NCBI GenBank assembly: GCA_025991245.1
Contig: BQMJ01000004.1
Location: forward strand, 248,001-312,000
DNA length: 64,000 nucleotides
Direction of reading: 5' to 3'
Origin: Galdieria partita
Lineage: Eukaryota; Rhodophyta; Bangiophyceae; Galdieriales; Galdieriaceae
Below, one piece after another: positions 11,170-22,927 of this stretch; positions within the stretch are counted from its first letter, which is position 1; each line of letters opens with the position of its first letter. The notes beneath the pieces are model-generated. The model saw only the letters and a list, made by a program, of their open reading frames with translations. It was not told the DNA's origin and searched no databases. Both the position numbers and the translations under genes were made by a program.

Positions 11170-12991
11170 ATGGAAAAGAGATCGCCCAAACTGTGTTTCA
11201 CACCACGAAACAAGTGCCATTCATGTTGTCCCTTTATTACAACTTCCTGTATTTCGGGTTGTTTTTGCTTCAGTTGTAGAGTCCGTATTAGTTCTTTTTA
11301 TTGGCAAAAAGCAGTCTGGTTCAAGTGTGACTCACGTTGTCGTCGTACTTTACACAGGACCTTTACTGCGACACAAAAGAGTGTAAGGACACGAATGGAA
11401 CTGTCCTTGAATAGGAAACCTTTAGGAACTGTTTCTGAAGAAGAAGAACACAGAGGTTTTCAAGAGGGCAGAGATTCTGAAACTTTCGTTGGAGACACCT
11501 TGCGTTCAAAATGGTTGCCTCCTTGGTTTGCTTCTTTCTTCTTTCCTGCGATTGGTTGCCTTTTGTTTGGTTATGACATCGGATGTACCTCTTCTGTTTT
11601 GAGGGTATTAGGAAATATTCAAGCATCTGAGTCTTCCTCCTTTGGTGAATTATCTTCTTTAACTCTGGGTTTCATGGCGGCAACTTCCTTGTTTGGTGCG
11701 TTGGCAAGTAGTATAATAGCCTTTCGGTTTGGAGATTCTATTGGTCGTAAAAACGAACTTTTATTTTCGGCTATTTTATATAGTATAGGAACTCTTATGG
11801 AAGCTTTATCGCCTAACCTACCTTTGTTGTTTTTAGCCAGACTCATATTTGGTACAGGAATTGGGTTTTCAATGCATGCTGCTCCAATATATATTGCTGA
11901 ATGTGTTCCTAGTGATAAACGTGGACTTTTGATTTCGTTAAAGGAAGCGTTCATTGTCACAGGAATGGTATTTGGCTATTTTGTAGGAGCTCTTTGGGAA
12001 CCTTCCGTTTCACATTTAGAGTATTGGTTATCTTGGAGATTTATGTTTGGTTCAGGAATCGTGTTTTGTCTCCCTTTTCTATTCGGTGTTTTCTTTATTC
12101 CAGAAAGCCCACGATGGCTTTTATTGAAAGCTTCTCAAGCATCAGAGGAAGTGTCAGAGCCCTTTTTGTCGCGTTCTTATACGGAACGTGCAAGGTCTTC
12201 ACTCATTCAATTGGCAAGAAATGATAGACAAGCCGCAGAACAGCAATTGGTATCTCTTTCGGAAGCATTAAGAGAAGGTTCTCTCTATTCCAGTGAATTT
12301 CATGGAGCGTTTTCTTATTCGGAACTACTTACGCCTCAATCGAGGAAGCCTTTGTTGATTGCTCTAAGTTTGGTCACATTTCAACAAATCACAGGCCAAC
12401 CATCCGTACTTTATTTTGCTAATCGTATATTTGAAGATGCTGGACTAGGCTTTATTGCTGCTGTTGGTCTCGGAGTCTGGAAACTGATAATGACCGTTGG
12501 ATCTTCTGTTCTTGTAGATAAGTAAGATATTCTATTTATGTATCTTAAATGACCACTCAAAATATTTTAGAATTGGTCGCCGACCTTTGTTATTGATTGG
12601 TTCAACTGGAATAACTGTAACATTATTTGTACTTGGCTGGTTATTTTCTGGAACTGGCGAAGTTTCTTTGCAGGTTCCCATCGTTGTCGGTATATTCATT
12701 TATGTTGGTGCTTATCAAATTGGCTTTGGTCCTATAACTTGGTTGATCTTGAGTGAAATATTTCCGTTAAGAATTCGTTCAGCTTCACTTGCCATTGGCA
12801 CTCTGACTAACTTTGGTATGAATTTGATAGTTACTTCCACTTTTGAATGGGAACGAGAATGGTTTGGAACGAGTGGGCTATTCTTACAGTTTGCATTGAT
12901 TGGTCTGCTCTCTGTTTGGTTCATCTATCAAAAAGTCATTGAAACAAAGGGTTTGACATTGGAAGAAATTGAAGCAAAACTATGTCGTTGA
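11170..12991 (+). CDS. Plastid-type hexose/proton symporter (MFS)
   Basis: This is a sugar-porter family MFS protein of about 590 aa in two exons (intron 12522-12570). The first roughly 110 residues are rich in Ser, Cys, Phe and Arg with few acids, consistent with a plastid transit region. Twelve TM segments follow. Diagnostic motifs are GCLLFGYDIGCTSS in TM1, GDSIGRK in loop 2-3, PRWLL, FQQITGQPSVLYFA in TM7, DKIGRRPLL, and a C-terminal ETKGLTLEEIE. The order and wording match the plant chloroplast pGlcT/xylose-symporter-like group. Its likely role is hexose movement across the plastid envelope. The ATG at 11170 is the first in frame; a second at 11395 precedes the membrane domain. Confidence 0.88.
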
Positions 12992-13133
12992 CTTTTAAAG
13001 TCTCATCTCGTTTCTCAAACAATGGAAACAAAAAGACTAGTGTTTATTTTCTACGAAAGATGGCGACACAAAAGTGTTTGAGTTTCATTTAACCATAGTT
13101 TAGACTACAACACACACATGAGTTATTTCGGTC

Positions 13134-13673
13134 TTATAACCAACGGTGATGCACCAACCGAAACATATCGTTGTGAACCCAATAACTTGCAGGGTTGGTA
13201 GAGTCAGGAAGTAAATAAAAACATTGCGAAAACTTGAGCGGATTTTGACTATCATCAACTAACAAATTGCCGTTAACGAACACCAAAATTCCACTAGGCT
13301 GTGTCTGCGTTGGTTGACAATCACAAGTTACTATTTGGTGTTGCACTTTTTGAAAGGGAAGAGCCTTGATCAAGTTAGCAATTGTAAACATTGAATCATC
13401 AACATAAAACGCGATGACTTGTGGGCAAGTTATCAAGGAATCAACTTACCGTAAGCTTGCCAACTATTTGCTGAACACCCAAGTACTTTTCTCCTTCAAA
13501 AGTGAGCATAGAGTTTTCTCTCTTGAGATTCATACTTGTCAGTGTCAACTACATGAGAAAACTTTTCTTACATAAAGAGGACCAAGATTGGATCGCGAAC
13601 TGTCAAAAGTGTTGTAGTAGTGTTGAACAAAAGCCTCACCCACTTGTTCCCACTGTGGCTTGGACGAGTTCAT
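13134..13673 (-). CDS. Nuclear transport factor 2 (NTF2)
   Basis: NTF2 carries RanGDP into the nucleus. Three exons (introns 13522-13571 and 13365-13449) give about 134 aa. It starts with MNSSKPQWEQVGEAFVQHYY and YNTFDSSRSNLGPLY, continues SMLTFEGEKYLG, then HQIVTCDCQPT and PSGILVFVNGNL, and ends near WVHNDMFRL. These cover the whole NTF2 cone fold at normal length. The exon 1-2 junction was placed to give LYRENSMLTFEG, which fits the family and a 50-nt intron. Confidence 0.93.
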
Positions 13674-14001
13674 TTTTGGAAGTCGTCCACCAAACCACCC
13701 ACAAAGCAATGAATAGAATGTTTGAATATTGGCGATGGAATGACAAGGAAGCAAGTTATGACTGTGAACATTTCTATACAACTTGCTTTCAACTTTTGCA
13801 TAAAGTAATGAAACTTTATCTTTCCATTTGACAATATAAAAGAACAGCTCATTCCTTCCGTTGTCAAGTGAATGGACAGCAAAACCACTAGAAACACCAA
13901 GTGAGATGGAAACAGTAATATATCTAAAAAACTTCAAGTTGGTAGAATTTTTCGATTCATTGTGCTTTCGCTATGCTTTCCAATCATCTAAAAGCCTTTC
14001 G
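13674..14001. other. Divergent promoter region NTF2 / PUS7
   Basis: This interval lies between divergent NTF2 and the pseudouridine synthase. An in-frame ATG at 13906 could extend the PUS7-like protein by 32 residues. No other element is supported. Confidence 0.4.
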
Positions 14002-16121
14002 ATGAATTCAGTAACTGAAGAAAGCGTATTCATTCGACGCTTTGTATCTTCACACAAAGGCTTTGCAGCCATAGTAAGACACTTATATTCCGATTTTATT
14101 GTCAATGAAGTAAGCAAAATGGATACCAAACTTTTCTAAACATTCATCAAGGTTGACGTCGAAGGTACTGTCCTTCAACTGGAGAAGGAAGATTTGCAAA
14201 AACCTAATGCTTTGGAAAGACAGGAGCAAGTAGAACATGAGCCGTCCAAACAGGTTGTTTTGGAACAACTAGAAAAGGTAAAAGTACTTGATCAAGGTGT
14301 TCCTTTGCTTACATTTTAACGAACAAGTGGTATGAACCAACTGTTTTGAGCAAAGTGAGTGAATTTGTAGCTGCCGAAGAGAGAAACTCTTTAGAAAAAG
14401 AACATGACGAAGATTCCTTGAAAGAATTGATTCTTCCAAAGCCTATTTTGGATAAAGAAGAACGAAGGCAAATACATCAGTTATTTCGAAGTTTCAAAGG
14501 CATAACCACAGAGACAGTGTCGACGGACGATTTGCCGAAAATACGTCTCGAACGGAGTTCATCCAACAAACGTCGCAGAAGAACATGGGATCCAATCATG
14601 GAGGAGAACAAGTTTTTGTCGTTTTTGTTGTGCAAGAAGAATACGGAAACCAGTTATGTTGTTTCGAAACTTGCTGATTTATTGCATATTCGTACCAGTC
14701 GTTTTTCTTTTGCTGGAACAAAAGATAAGCGTGGAATAACAACTCAAGAAATGCGGGTACTTGGAATAACCATGGAAAGGATGTGGCAAGTTGGCCACAG
14801 TTATCTGGCCAAGTCATCTAATATTCGTATTGGACGTTTTAAGTATTGTAAGGAGCCTTTGCATCTTGGAGAATTAAAGGGCAATCGCTTTACAGTTATT
14901 TTAAGAAACTTGTTGGACTCTGTGGATAAAGATTGTCATCGACTAGAAGATATTCAAGAAGCTATTGAAAATGTGAAAACAAATGGATTTATCAATTATT
15001 TTGGTTTGCAGCGTTTCGGAAGTGGAGCAATTCCAAGCCACCATGTAGGTTTTGAAATATTACGTGGGAACTTTGAACAGGTGAATCGATTGATACTTAC
15101 TCCATATGACCCTGAATGGAGAGCCATTGAGGCATCGGAAGTACTTGGAGAGAATATTTCCGTAACTTCTCACAAGAAGAAGGACCGACCACAGATAATG
15201 GAATACTTGCATCAATTCTGTCAAGGTCAGCTCAATGCAGAAGAGGTTTATCCCCATTTACCTCGTTTTATGACCATTGAGAGACAGTTACTGAAGACTT
15301 ATATGAAAAATGGTCCAAATGATCATAAAGGAGCCTTTTCATCGTTGCCAAAAGGCCTAAAGAAAATGTATGTTCATGCGGTTCAAAGTTTTATCTGGAA
15401 TGCAATGGCCAGTGCTCGAATGGACAGTCAGTATGATTGTCAATTTGCTATAGCGGGTGATTTAGTACTTGACCAAACTGTACATTGTATTGATGATATC
15501 AATCGTTCAGTGGTGGGACAAGGTGACGTTGTAGCAGACCATGAAGAAATGGATATTGTAGAGTCTTCCGATATATTAGAAAAATATATAAAGATAGTAT
15601 CAGAAGAAGAAGCTTTGGAGAAGAAGTATCCTATAACTCAAGTATACCTTCCTTTGGTAGGAACTCATATGAAATGGCCTCAAAATGAATGTCGACGAAT
15701 TGCAATGTCCATATTGGAAGATCATTCCATTGACTTTCAATCTTTGCCTACAATAGTAAGTATGAAGATATTGGCAACGATGTAGAAATAGTTGACATGC
15801 AAATAGTCACAAGAATTTCAGTTTCGAGGAGGTTATAGAAGGCTGATTTCAATCCCTCAAGATGTCGAATATCGTTTTATGGACTATCATGAACCCAATC
15901 AACCTTTGACTGATATAGAAGAAAAGCTATTCTCAACTCAAGTTTCTTTGGATGGAAAGCAAACAGAACACTCCAATTCATGTAACAGGAAAATGAAAGG
16001 TTTGATTTTACAGTTTACATTGGCTGCGTCAGAATATGCAACTATGCTTCTTAGAGAGGTTACCAAACAAGACTCTTCTACAACTCAACAACTGATCCTC
16101 GAGCATCAAAAGAAATTCTAA
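14002..16121 (+). CDS. PUS7: TruD/PUS7-type tRNA pseudouridine synthase
   Basis: This enzyme makes pseudouridine in tRNA and other RNAs (position 13 of tRNA in TruD; also U2 snRNA and mRNA in yeast Pus7). Four exons give about 653 aa, with introns 14110-14151, 14278-14327 and 15756-15821. The head reads GFAAIVRHLYSDFIVNEVDV. The catalytic aspartate lies in FSFAGTKDKRGITTQ. The NYFGLQRFGS motif, a KGLKKMYVHAVQSFIWN helix and the terminal SEYATMLLREVTK are all present. The last exon is needed to complete the TRUD domain, so the stop near 15785 is not the true end. A start at 13906 is possible. Confidence 0.92.
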
Positions 16122-16310
16122 TCTCTATCTTTTTCAGTACGAGAATTTGGGACTTTTGTTATCGTCCAACTATGAAAACATCTCATTATTGTAAAAGAAC
16201 CTTTATTGACTCTTTGAACCACAAAAACCATCACAACGAAATATTGTTGCGTCTTGCAACCAAGTAAAGAACAAATGACGAAGTAGTAATAGAACAACTA
16301 AAATTCCAAC

Positions 16311-18086
16311 TTAGGGCTTAAAGGTTTCCAAGAAACCTTGAATAGTCTTCTTCAACTCATTATCGGCCCACTCAGTTAATGCCAATTCCTTTCGAATGCT
16401 ATCCAAGATATCCTTACGACTATTTCGTACTAAATCCAGAAATTGTTCCTCGGCCTTGCGAACAGCAGAAACTGGGATCTTGTCAAAGTATCCACGAACT
16501 CCAGCATACAAACAAACCACTTGTTCTTCTACTGGCATGGGATTATATTGTCCTTGCTTTAACAGTTCATTCAACCTATCTCCCCGATTCAACAACTGCT
16601 GAGTTGAAGCGTCCAAATCTGAACCAAACTGAGCAAAGGCTGCAACTTCTCTGTGTTGTGCCAAGTCAAGTTTCATTGAACCTGCCACTTGTTTCATACA
16701 TTTAGGTTGCGCTGCTGAACCAACTCTAGAAACAGACAATCCAACATTAATTGCTGGTCTCTGACCTTTGTAAAATAATTCTGATTCCAAAAAGATTTGT
16801 CCGTCCGTTATACTAATCACATTAGTTGGAATATACGCCGACACATCACCTGCTTGTGTTTCAATAATTGGCAAAGCCGTCAAAGAACCGGCACCGTGAG
16901 CATTTGACATCTTAGCGGCTCTTTCCAACAGACGTGAATGCAAATAAAAGACATCTCCTGGGTAGGCTTCACGGCCTGGTGGACGTCTTAACAACAATGA
17001 CATTTGGCGGTAAGCAACTGCCTGTTTTGACAAGTCATCATAGACAATCAGGGCATGCATTCCGTTATCACGGAAATATTCTCCAATCGCACAACCTGAA
17101 TAGGGAGCTAAGAACTGCAGAGGCGCCGCATCAGAAGCTGTAGCAGCTACAACTATGGAAAACTTCAGTGCACCGGCTTCTTCTAAAGACTTGACAATTT
17201 GTGCTACAGTTGAACGCTTTTGTCCAATAGCCACATAAATACAGTACAACTTCTTCTTGTCATCTCCTGATTCAAAAGCTTGTCTTTGATTGAGAATAGT
17301 ATCAATAGCTACAGCTGTTTTGCCTGTTTGACGATCTCCGATAATGAGTTCTCGTTGACCTCTTCCAATAGGAACAAGGGCATCTACTGCTTTCAATCCT
17401 GTCTGCATAGGTTCCTTCACACCTTCAAAGGATATTCATGAATTGGGTTGTATTCTATATAAACGCATATTTACCTTGTCTGGGCATAATTCCTGGGGCT
17501 TTCACTTCCACACGAGTTCTCTTGACATCTTTCAAGGGGCCCTTTCCATCAATGGGGTTTCCTAAAGCGTCCACAACTCGCCCCAGCATTCCCATACCGA
17601 CTGGAACATCAACAATCGCACCAGTTCTTTTCACAACATCACCCTCTGCGATATCCCTATCATTTCCAAACACGACAATTCCAACATTATCAGCCTCCAG
17701 GTTGAGTGCCATTCCTTTGACGCCGGAAGCAAACTCCACCATTTCTCCTGCCCTTACATTATTCAAACCGTAAACTCTTGCAATACCATCACCAATTGCA
17801 AGCACCTTTCCAACCTCGTCAACGTTCACTTTGGCATAATAGTTGCTTATTCTGTCCTCCAAAACCGAACTAACTTCTGCGGGGCCTGGTAGAACACTTG
17901 AAGAACTGATCGACTGGTGAAGCTTCCGAAGAGGTTTTTCACCCATAACTGCAGTGGCCTCAAAAGGTACATTGCGCTAGAGTTTGTACAAGTTTAGCAA
18001 GATCGTTGAGACTACCATAATATTCAGCTTACTTGCGCGGCCGTTCTTATGGCCTTCAACGACAGCGATCCACCGAGACGCAACAT
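16311..18086 (-). CDS. ATP5F1A: Mitochondrial F1-ATP synthase subunit alpha
   Basis: This is the non-catalytic nucleotide-binding subunit of F1-ATP synthase, encoded here in the nucleus. Three exons (introns 17977-18032 and 17423-17474) give about 555 aa. A basic, hydroxylated N-terminus ([18 protein letters not shown]) fits a mitochondrial presequence. The beta-barrel has [19 protein letters not shown]. The P-loop is GDRQTGKTA, and the alpha-specific [10 protein letters not shown] follows. The lysine-rich C-terminal domain ends at [11 protein letters not shown]. The gene is convergent with PUS7, with 189 bp between the stops. Confidence 0.96.
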
Positions 18087-18771
18087 AGTATCACTTCAAG
18101 CTAGTATTGTCTATAAACTTGTTCCTTCTTAAAATAAAAAATTGTCAAAGTCTTGAGAAGCTGCAAGGCTAGACTTGAAGGGGAAGGAGGTTCGTCAATG
18201 TCCAACGCCAACAGAAACACTTCCCAAAGCAAATGTAGGACGAAATGATGTGATGTTGAGCGCTTAAGAAGGTCGTCTTGGCTTGTTGAAAATTTCAGCA
18301 TTGCCAACTGACGTTTTGAATACTATTGTTGTTGTGCATGATTTTCCTGTTTTTCTCTGTGTCTTGGTTGAAGTCTCAATTAGATTGTCTAACAAGTGGA
18401 GGGTTGGTGGTCTATGCAGTGAAACTTGAACTCCCCAGTGCCATCATGACAAGCCAGTTTTAACCTCTTGCTCGAAAAACTAAATAGTAGTCAATTCTTC
18501 CTGCGTGTCTGTCCAGTATGTATTACACAAGACTGTGACAACAATTATTTTTCACTACAACTCTTAGATATCACTTAAATATCCTTTGCAAACGATGACT
18601 CCACCAAATAAAGGCTACTTTACTCTTTTTGTACATAGTCAACAGAATGGAATACGCCAATCCTTTTGTTATTCTGTCAACTCCGAATAGAAGCACATTA
18701 CAGGTGACACGGTTATTTTCCAAAACAGTGGAAGGTTTGCAGTTCTTCAACAATTCATATACATAAAAACT
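18087..18771. other. Intergenic region upstream of ATP synthase alpha
   Basis: This is a gap between two minus-strand genes. It holds a 66-codon minus ORF (ATG near 18301) that I could not support as a gene; it may be 5' leader of the ATP synthase gene. No repeat or RNA gene is seen. Confidence 0.35.
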
Positions 18772-21114
18772 TTAGTCTCGAACATCCAACAGTCTTTCCC
18801 ATTCTGTCAAGTCTCCGGTAGCCATATTGACCTCGATCAGTTCCTTGTCGGAATCATCCACGCAATGTTCAGCCAAACTATCCTGAGAGTATAATGAATA
18901 ATTATCACTTAAGAGCAAACTGGAAGAATTTTGCTCGTCTGAGGTGTTGATCTGAAAGTTAGAGCTTTCAATCTTCACATCTTGTAAGAGCTTTGTCTCT
19001 GCATTTTGTTTGTAGTTGATTGCACCTACATTTCCATCCCAACGGTGCTTTAAAATACAAATGGTTCTACAACTATCTACGAAATCTCCTGCATAAGTAC
19101 GTTTGATAAAGAATACGTTATCTGCTTCTAAAGGTATCGAGGAAGCACCAAAAAGTTCAGTCACTTGAACATCCATTCCATGATGGCAATAAGATTCTAT
19201 CAAAGGCAGAGTGACTGCCGATATATGAAGGTTGCCGCTTATAGTCAAATGCTTCAGTTGATGAAGTGTCTTCGCCAACATTTCCTTCGGACAGTGCAAC
19301 TTCTCACCTTTAAAATATCTCGGAATATTGATATTATCCACTATTACATGGGATACCTTCCACATCTGCTGCGCATACGTAATAGCTTCTTCTAAAAATT
19401 CAATATCTTCTCGATTGCTCAAATTAATAAAATGAAGTGGAAGACTTTCGAATACCGAACAAAAATGTGAAAAATGAGAAGCAAGCCTTTTGCTATCTAC
19501 TGCTGCTAACTGTTCTAACATCGTTTTCATAATAAATGACTGATCGGAGGCAAACGAACACCATACTGTGGAGACACCCTGAAAGTATAATATAAGCTAC
19601 TTGTGCAACGTATCTTAACTAGAATATAAAACAAACCTGTCGACAATAGTCAAGAACTAACTGTGACAAAAACGTAGACTTTCCCACACCGCTTTCTCCA
19701 ACATATAGAGAAACTTCGTTTCTTCTCAATCCTTTTGTAAACCGCGAGAAGTTCGAAAGGGAATAGCAGTCTGTTGCCAGAAATAAGTTATTCTTCGGAT
19801 ATGCCAATTTTTTATAGATGTTATTGCGATAGTTGGAAAAGTCAGCAATATATTTTGGTTGAACAGCAGGTTCAGCCAATGATATAAAAGGACGCAACGG
19901 TATTTGCATCCGAATCAAATCACTCGGAAGTTCCGCTCCTGCAGAAAGCTTCTCTGGAGGTGATATAATATAACAACGCATACTTCCAAGCTTATTAGCC
20001 AATATACAAGCACGCTCCTTGTACAAAGGTTCATTTCCAAACCAAATATAAACTTTTGAATATGACGAAAGACATCGTATGACATCTTCCCCAAAGTAGT
20101 CGATACCACAGGGTAATGAAACTGCAAACATACCACACGATTCGGTTATCTTCATGGTTTCCATTTCATCTTCTGTTACTATCACAGAGTCCTGATGGTC
20201 ACTTCCTAAGTGCAAACCAAACAAACCAAATGACGACTCCAATCGATAATAGCCAACGTCTTCATATCGTTCAGTTCGCCTACATTTCACTCCAACAAGT
20301 TCAAACCGTTCATTTCTTAATGGGAAGACCAGGAAATCATCATAGCTCTTATCAGAGTTTCGTCGAAAACGGGCCAAGCCAACCTCAAAATCTTTCAGTA
20401 TTCGAAACGATAAACCCGACATTTCCAGGGACGCAATCAACTCCTTGTTTTCTTCCAAATTCTTGACTGAATCTTTTGCGAATTCATTCAACCAGTTAGC
20501 GTCAGATATAGTCCTCTTAAACAGAATGTTCTCTTTTACTGGAGAGAACGTGCCATTCAGGAGTTTTATTCTTTCCAAAAACTGCGAACTCGAATATACT
20601 TCGTCACAGGTCAGACACCGGAAGCTGCCATCTATCTTATGAATGCGAGGTAAAATTCTTTTTGTCGTATTAGTTGAACACAAAGGACAACTCTAGCAAA
20701 ACTTTGATAATCATCTCATTTAGAAATAAAACAACTTACTTTCAATTCAACGTAAGGACCACAATCCGAGCATAAATCAACACCACTGCGACGAAGCTCT
20801 GTTTTTACGGTTTCCCACTCGGATATATCATTCTTTAGTGTATGGAGTTTTGCTTCACTGGTATTACTATTCTGCCTTTCGTGAGGAACCAGACTACAAA
20901 GTAATCTGTGTTGTGTCAGATAAAAAGAAAATGAAGGTAACAAAGCAATACAGCGAGGCGCCACAGTCTGACAACGTGATATTTTCGAATCTCCACGTGT
21001 GGCATTACGACTCCACACATTTATTTCATACAAACTGCCTCTTTTCTTCCACTTCAGAGGTTTTTGGCATACCACAACGAGGAAACGTAACAGGTAAAAG
21101 GCCCTCAAACTCAT
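18772..21114 (-). CDS. Twinkle-like organellar primase-helicase
   Basis: This is a replicative primase-helicase of mitochondria and/or plastids. Three exons (introns 20693-20739 and 19579-19636) give about 745 aa. A leader of roughly 90 residues, rich in Arg, Leu and Phe, suggests organelle targeting. A T7-type zinc-binding primase region follows, with CSDC, CPLC and CLTC pairs. A TOPRIM-like stretch carries VIVTEDEMETMKI. The RecA-like helicase has Walker A GESGVGKSTFLSQ, Walker B-like HVIVDN, and ADNVFFIKR. The helicase motifs are more divergent than in plant or animal Twinkle, and the C-terminal 100 residues are a variable tail. The ATG at 21114 is the first in frame. Confidence 0.82.
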
Positions 21115-21258
21115 CGCTCTTCTAATGAGAATTCGTCGCTGTTCAGCCAAATTGTTTCAGTGGATTCAAGCATTGGATTTTTCTCCCTGTAACTTCATCG
21201 TTTCTATATGATTTCAAAGTCGAGGTGAGTCACTGAAAATTAAAGTTTTATTTAAAAT

Positions 21259-22790
21259 TTAGCGTATCAAATTTGACAATTCCTCAAAGTAGTTTGGAAA
21301 AGTTTTCCATGTACACTTAGGATCTTCTATAGTGATTGGACAACCTCCGCATGCTGCTAAAGATAACGACATGGCCATGCGATGATCGTTGTAAGTAGAC
21401 ACTGTTACATTTTTGCGAATTTTTCCACTTCCTGGTGGATAAATCACGATGTAATCCTGACCTTCCCTAACTGCGGCTCCTAATTTCATCAACTCTTTCG
21501 ACATTGCCGCGAGACGATCTGTTTCCTTGACTCTCCATGAATGAATATTTCTCAATGCGGTATGTCCCTCGGCAAACAGAGCCACTACTGCTAGAGTCAT
21601 AGCAGCATCCGGTATATCTACGCAGTCTTCATCGATTCCTTCCAATATCTTGCCTTTGCCACGGGAGACAGTAATAGAATGTGGTGTCCAGTTAACTGTT
21701 GCTCCCATCCTTTCCAAAACATGAACGAATCGAATATCTCCTTGGATAGAATCACTTCCACAACCCTCTACTGTTATAGGACCTCCAGTAATGGCACCTC
21801 CTGCAAGAAAATAAGACGCAGAAGAAGCATCGCCCTCAACAAAATACGAACTGGGAGAAGAATAACACTGATTACCAGCTATTCGAAAAACTCGATAATT
21901 TTCATTCTCAACAATAACCCCAAAACGTCTCATAAGTTCAATAGTCATCGCTACATATGGAACAGAAATAAGCTCATCTTGGATTTCAATAACGACATCA
22001 TGCTTCGAATAAGGAGATGTCATAAGCAAAGAGGACAAAAACTGTGAACTCATCTTCCCGCTAACTATCGCTCTTCCTCCTCGTAAGCCGTTTGCTTTTA
22101 TACGAACTGGTGGACAACCAGTTTCACTACAAGTCACTTGTGCTCCAAGTTGTTGCAGGCCGTGGACCAAATCTGCTATCGGTCTCTCTCTCATTCGTTG
22201 TACTCCGTCTAGTACAAATTCACCGTCACCAAGACAAAGTGCTGCTGTTAAAGGTCTCATAGCAGTTCCTGCATTTCCAAGAAACAATTCGGCTTTCGCA
22301 GCTGGAAAAGGGCCTGCACAGCCTTCTATACGTGCCTTCTTTTCCTAAAAAAATATATGAAAATGGTCTAGCAAATAAAGTCGAAACATACTTTTGGTTC
22401 GTATTCTACTTTAGCTCCTAAAATATTAAGTGCTTCAAGCATATAGGACACATCTTCACTTTCAAGCAAGTTTTCGACTACGGTAGTTCCTTTGGCAAGC
22501 GCACTCAACAATAACACTCGATTGGAAAGTGATTTGGATCCAGGAAGAACCAAAGTCCCACTCATATTGTTTATTCCTGGAACGGTTACGGTTTCCATGT
22601 CACCGATTTTCAAGTAAGTACACTCAGGACTCTGTAAGTGTGACACTGGAGTTGTTAAGAATCCTCTTTCAGAACGACACAGGTGCAGGTTTCTTCTTAA
22701 CGTGAAACAATGCGAAGGTCTTCGACAAGAAAAGTGTGCTATGTGTCTTGTAGGAATAAGAGTGACAAAGCTAAAGCTGTGTTCTTTCAT
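21259..22790 (-). CDS. aroA: EPSP synthase (shikimate pathway), plastid
   Basis: EPSP synthase joins phosphoenolpyruvate to shikimate 3-phosphate, a step toward chorismate and aromatic amino acids. Two exons (intron 22345-22391) give about 494 aa. The first roughly 65 residues are basic and rich in Ser, Cys and His, consistent with a plastid transit peptide. The mature part has [17 protein letters not shown], the [15 protein letters not shown]-binding loop of class I enzymes, [20 protein letters not shown] and the C-terminal NDHRMAMS. It is a stand-alone enzyme, not part of a fungal-type AROM fusion. It lies upstream of the FUSC gene's 3' end, both on the minus strand. Confidence 0.95.
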
Positions 22791-22927
22791 ACTTTCTCAA
22801 CTCACGTCGTCGTCTTCAAGAAAAAATTTCAAAACGTGATCGGAAGTTTCCCATAGGAACACAAGTGCTCTATTCAACTAAATACTTTATTTGATAAGGC
22901 ATTAGAGAAATAAAGAAACTATGAGTC

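Noticed and set aside
18101-18301. 66-codon minus-strand ORF just upstream of ATP synthase alpha
   Set aside because: It reads protein-like in part, but it sits directly in the expected 5' leader, has no recognisable family and competes with another open frame; no support beyond length.
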